A stretch of 64,000 bases of DNA from Drosophila pseudoobscura (lineage: Eukaryota > Arthropoda > Insecta > Diptera > Drosophilidae), in NCBI RefSeq assembly GCF_009870125.1, contig NC_046679.1, positions 11,780,001 to 11,844,000 of the forward strand. The letters run 5' to 3'. The notes beneath the pieces are model-generated. The model was not told the origin of the DNA and searched no databases. It worked only from the letters and a program-made list of their open reading frames with translations. Of this stretch, positions 61,798 through 64,000 are shown piece after piece (position 1 is the first letter of the stretch; every line of letters starts with the position of its first letter). A program made the position numbers and the translations under genes.

Positions 61798-64000
61798 GTA
61801 TTTAAAATGTGCAAGGCAAGCCGCACTAGCTGGACAGATTTAAATATACATACACACATATGTACGTATGTATGGGATATCTGGAAGTCCACAGGAGATA
61901 GAGCTGGGGCTAGAGATGAGGCTTGGGGTGGCGCTGGGGCTGGAGCTGGGGCTGGGAGCCTGCTGCCGAAGCTGTCCATGGCCATAATTTATTGCACAGA
62001 GCTAGGTTATTTCGAGGAGTTGGACATGGAAACATGTCCTGCAAAGGAGGAGACGTACAACGTATCCTTTGTCCGTATCCTCTAGGCTGGGCGGGCCATT
62101 CATTCAACAAAATAAAGTTAGCTTCTAGTAATTGTCAACGACAGTTTGATGTTTTTCTGAAATATTACAAGTAAATTGTTTTGCTGTTGCTCCGAAGTTC
62201 TTGTTCCTGCAGCTCCTGCAGAGCAATGTAGATTTTCCATTACAAAATATATTCACTGCTGGATCTTTATTGACAGTGTTGCAATTTGCTAAATTCGATT
62301 ACCTCATGCATATGAAATGGCTGCTGTCCGGCCACTGGCTGCCTCCTCCGTTGATGTATGACCCGTGCTGGGGCCAGCTTCTCCAATGATTAATGATTCG
62401 CTCTCTACTGATTGTTGCCCGAGCAACAGAATTATGCTAAAAGTCCAGCTCTAGGGGAGAGGGAACGAAACGGAACGGAACAATCCCCAATTAAGTATGC
62501 GGCAAGGTCAGAAACCAGAGCAAACTCAATTAATATAAGCGATGGCAAACAATCAACAAAACCACGACACTGCCGCTCTCCGATCTCCGCCCTCACCCAT
62601 TCTTTTCATCTGCTGCCGCATTTCAATGACCATAAAACGCCGCTTTAAAGCCAGTCTCCAGCTCCTGGCATTCCCAGTGTCCTTGGTCAGCCGCTGTTTG
62701 CGGCAGCTATTGTGCAGAGCATGCCAGGGGAGGGGGAGTGCTGAGGTCGCCATTTCACTAATTAAGCAAATATTTGCTGGCTGCCCCACGGCCTCCGTTC
62801 CCATACCAGTCGCAAGTTATCTCGAAATTCGCACGACCGATGCTAGAAACCATTCACCGACCGACTTCCAGCAGGACATCAACAGAGTACCATAATAAAG
62901 ACTAAGAATAATTCCATGTCAACACACTCATAAATAATGGACTGGCAAGACCACCGCAATGGCCATCATCATCATCAGCATCGTCAAATCGGAGTACTGG
63001 CCAGGTACAGACAAAGGCAGAGCCACCGAAGTATTTATCATAAGCACAGAAGTCTCCCAGGAAAGGTCTATGGAGAACTGCAAATACCCTCCCTACTCAA
63101 TTTAAACTGGGTCGCATCTTGAAGGCTCTGCCCTTCAGTTTAAAGCTAAGGAACATTTAAATTTGCAGGGTTGAGTTCATTGTTCTCGAAATGAGCAGCA
63201 AACCCTGTACACGTCTGATAACGAACCAATTTCGAGGGCATCAGAAATTTGCGAAAGCATTTTTATAGACGACAAATTTATCAGTCCCACAAAATGAGTT
63301 TCACTGACAAAGTTTTCCCCTCTGTCCGTAGCCCCTGGTCACCCGTCCTGACTCCTTCCCTCCTACCACCCACCCCCACCTGGCAACGATTTGTCATCTT
63401 TTAAATACAACAAAAACCCCAACAAAAACAGGAACTTTAGTGACTGCAGAGCAGCAGCAGCAGCAGCAGAGACGGGACAAAGGACAAGGCAATAATGCGT
63501 CACAGCATAAATTTTATTTATTTTATAAGCGCCCAAAGCCCCGGCAAAGAGGTGGCCAGACTGCCAGAAAGAGCTGCTGCCGCACTGGAAGCCGGCGACA
63601 AGGACCCAATGCTCCCCGGTCCCAGCTCACGGCGATGGCTGGCAACTTTGTTGGTCTAATACCTGGGCATGCTTGGCCAACACTTTGTTGCCGTGGTGCG
63701 GTATTCAAAATAGGTTTTTAGTAGATCTCCGCCTTCACCTCCACCACCGCCCTGACAATGCAGCAGCTAGAGTCACGCCACGCCACGGCACGCCCCCATT
63801 TATGAATGGACAGTGCGCCCCTCGGATGACGGACCTCAGCCACACCCACTGCAGTCTGGCTGATATGAGCAGCGGCGCTGCCACTTCATGTCAGGCTTTG
63901 AGCGTAATTTTTCTCGGGAATATAACTTGAGGGGCTAGCCTGAAGAAGAAACGTCACTAAACGAGCTTCTTACGCTGTCCCTGGGACAAAAAGAGGTGCG
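61798..64000. other. Right end of window, no gene seen
   Basis: Contains GGGGCTGG-type repeats at 61902-61957 (partly inside the preceding candidate's next intron if that is real) and a CAG run at 63451-63469. Open frames to 117 codons show no recognisable protein. Confidence 0.5.
63451..63469. repeat. CAG trinucleotide repeat
   Basis: About six uninterrupted CAG units in non-coding DNA. Confidence 0.85.

Overview
The window is nuclear DNA from a fly of the genus Drosophila. Three things support this: a beaten path (Beat) family immunoglobulin gene, a calcyphosin-like EF-hand gene with short Drosophila-style introns, and a type II tRNA-Ser(AGA). The many short arrays of 5-10 bp units (CAGATA, TCTGGC, CCCTG, TACTCG and similar) remind me of obscura-group genomes such as D. 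pseudoobscura. That species-group guess is inference only. In D. melanogaster a calcyphosin-like gene (CG10126) and the beat-V genes lie near each other on chromosome 3R as I remember it, so this is probably the matching Muller element E block.

Layout. 1-21.9 kb: no supportable gene; simple repeats and a few AT-rich islands. 21.9-24.35 kb: a calcyphosin-like gene, plus strand, six coding exons, preceded by a CT/GA-rich promoter-like stretch and followed by a poly(A) signal. 24.35-33.2 kb: mostly featureless, with a tRNA-Ser(AGA) on the minus strand at 30,409-30,490 and a possible gene remnant at 29.34-29.58 kb. 33.2-39.9 kb: a beat-V family gene, plus strand, six coding exons, with a 4.1-kb first coding intron and a candidate initiator/DPE promoter 1.3 kb upstream of its ATG. 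39.9-41.7 kb: AT-rich DNA downstream of beat-V that is probably at least partly its 3' UTR; it contains a TTAG array and several Pumilio-type sites. 41.7-64 kb: a gene desert apart from one weak two-exon candidate at 61.3-61.8 kb.

The two protein genes have no shared pathway that I can see. The first encodes a cytosolic calcium-binding protein. The second encodes a secreted or membrane-tethered two-Ig-domain protein of a neuronal recognition family. Large non-coding flanks are usual around axon-guidance genes and may hold enhancers. I found no CRISPR, operon, phage or intact transposon. Nearly all other open frames are low-complexity translations of simple repeats. I found no convincing new system; the best leads are the possible remnant at 29.4 kb, the two-exon candidate at 61.3 kb and the repeat and edge patterns in the AT-rich islands.
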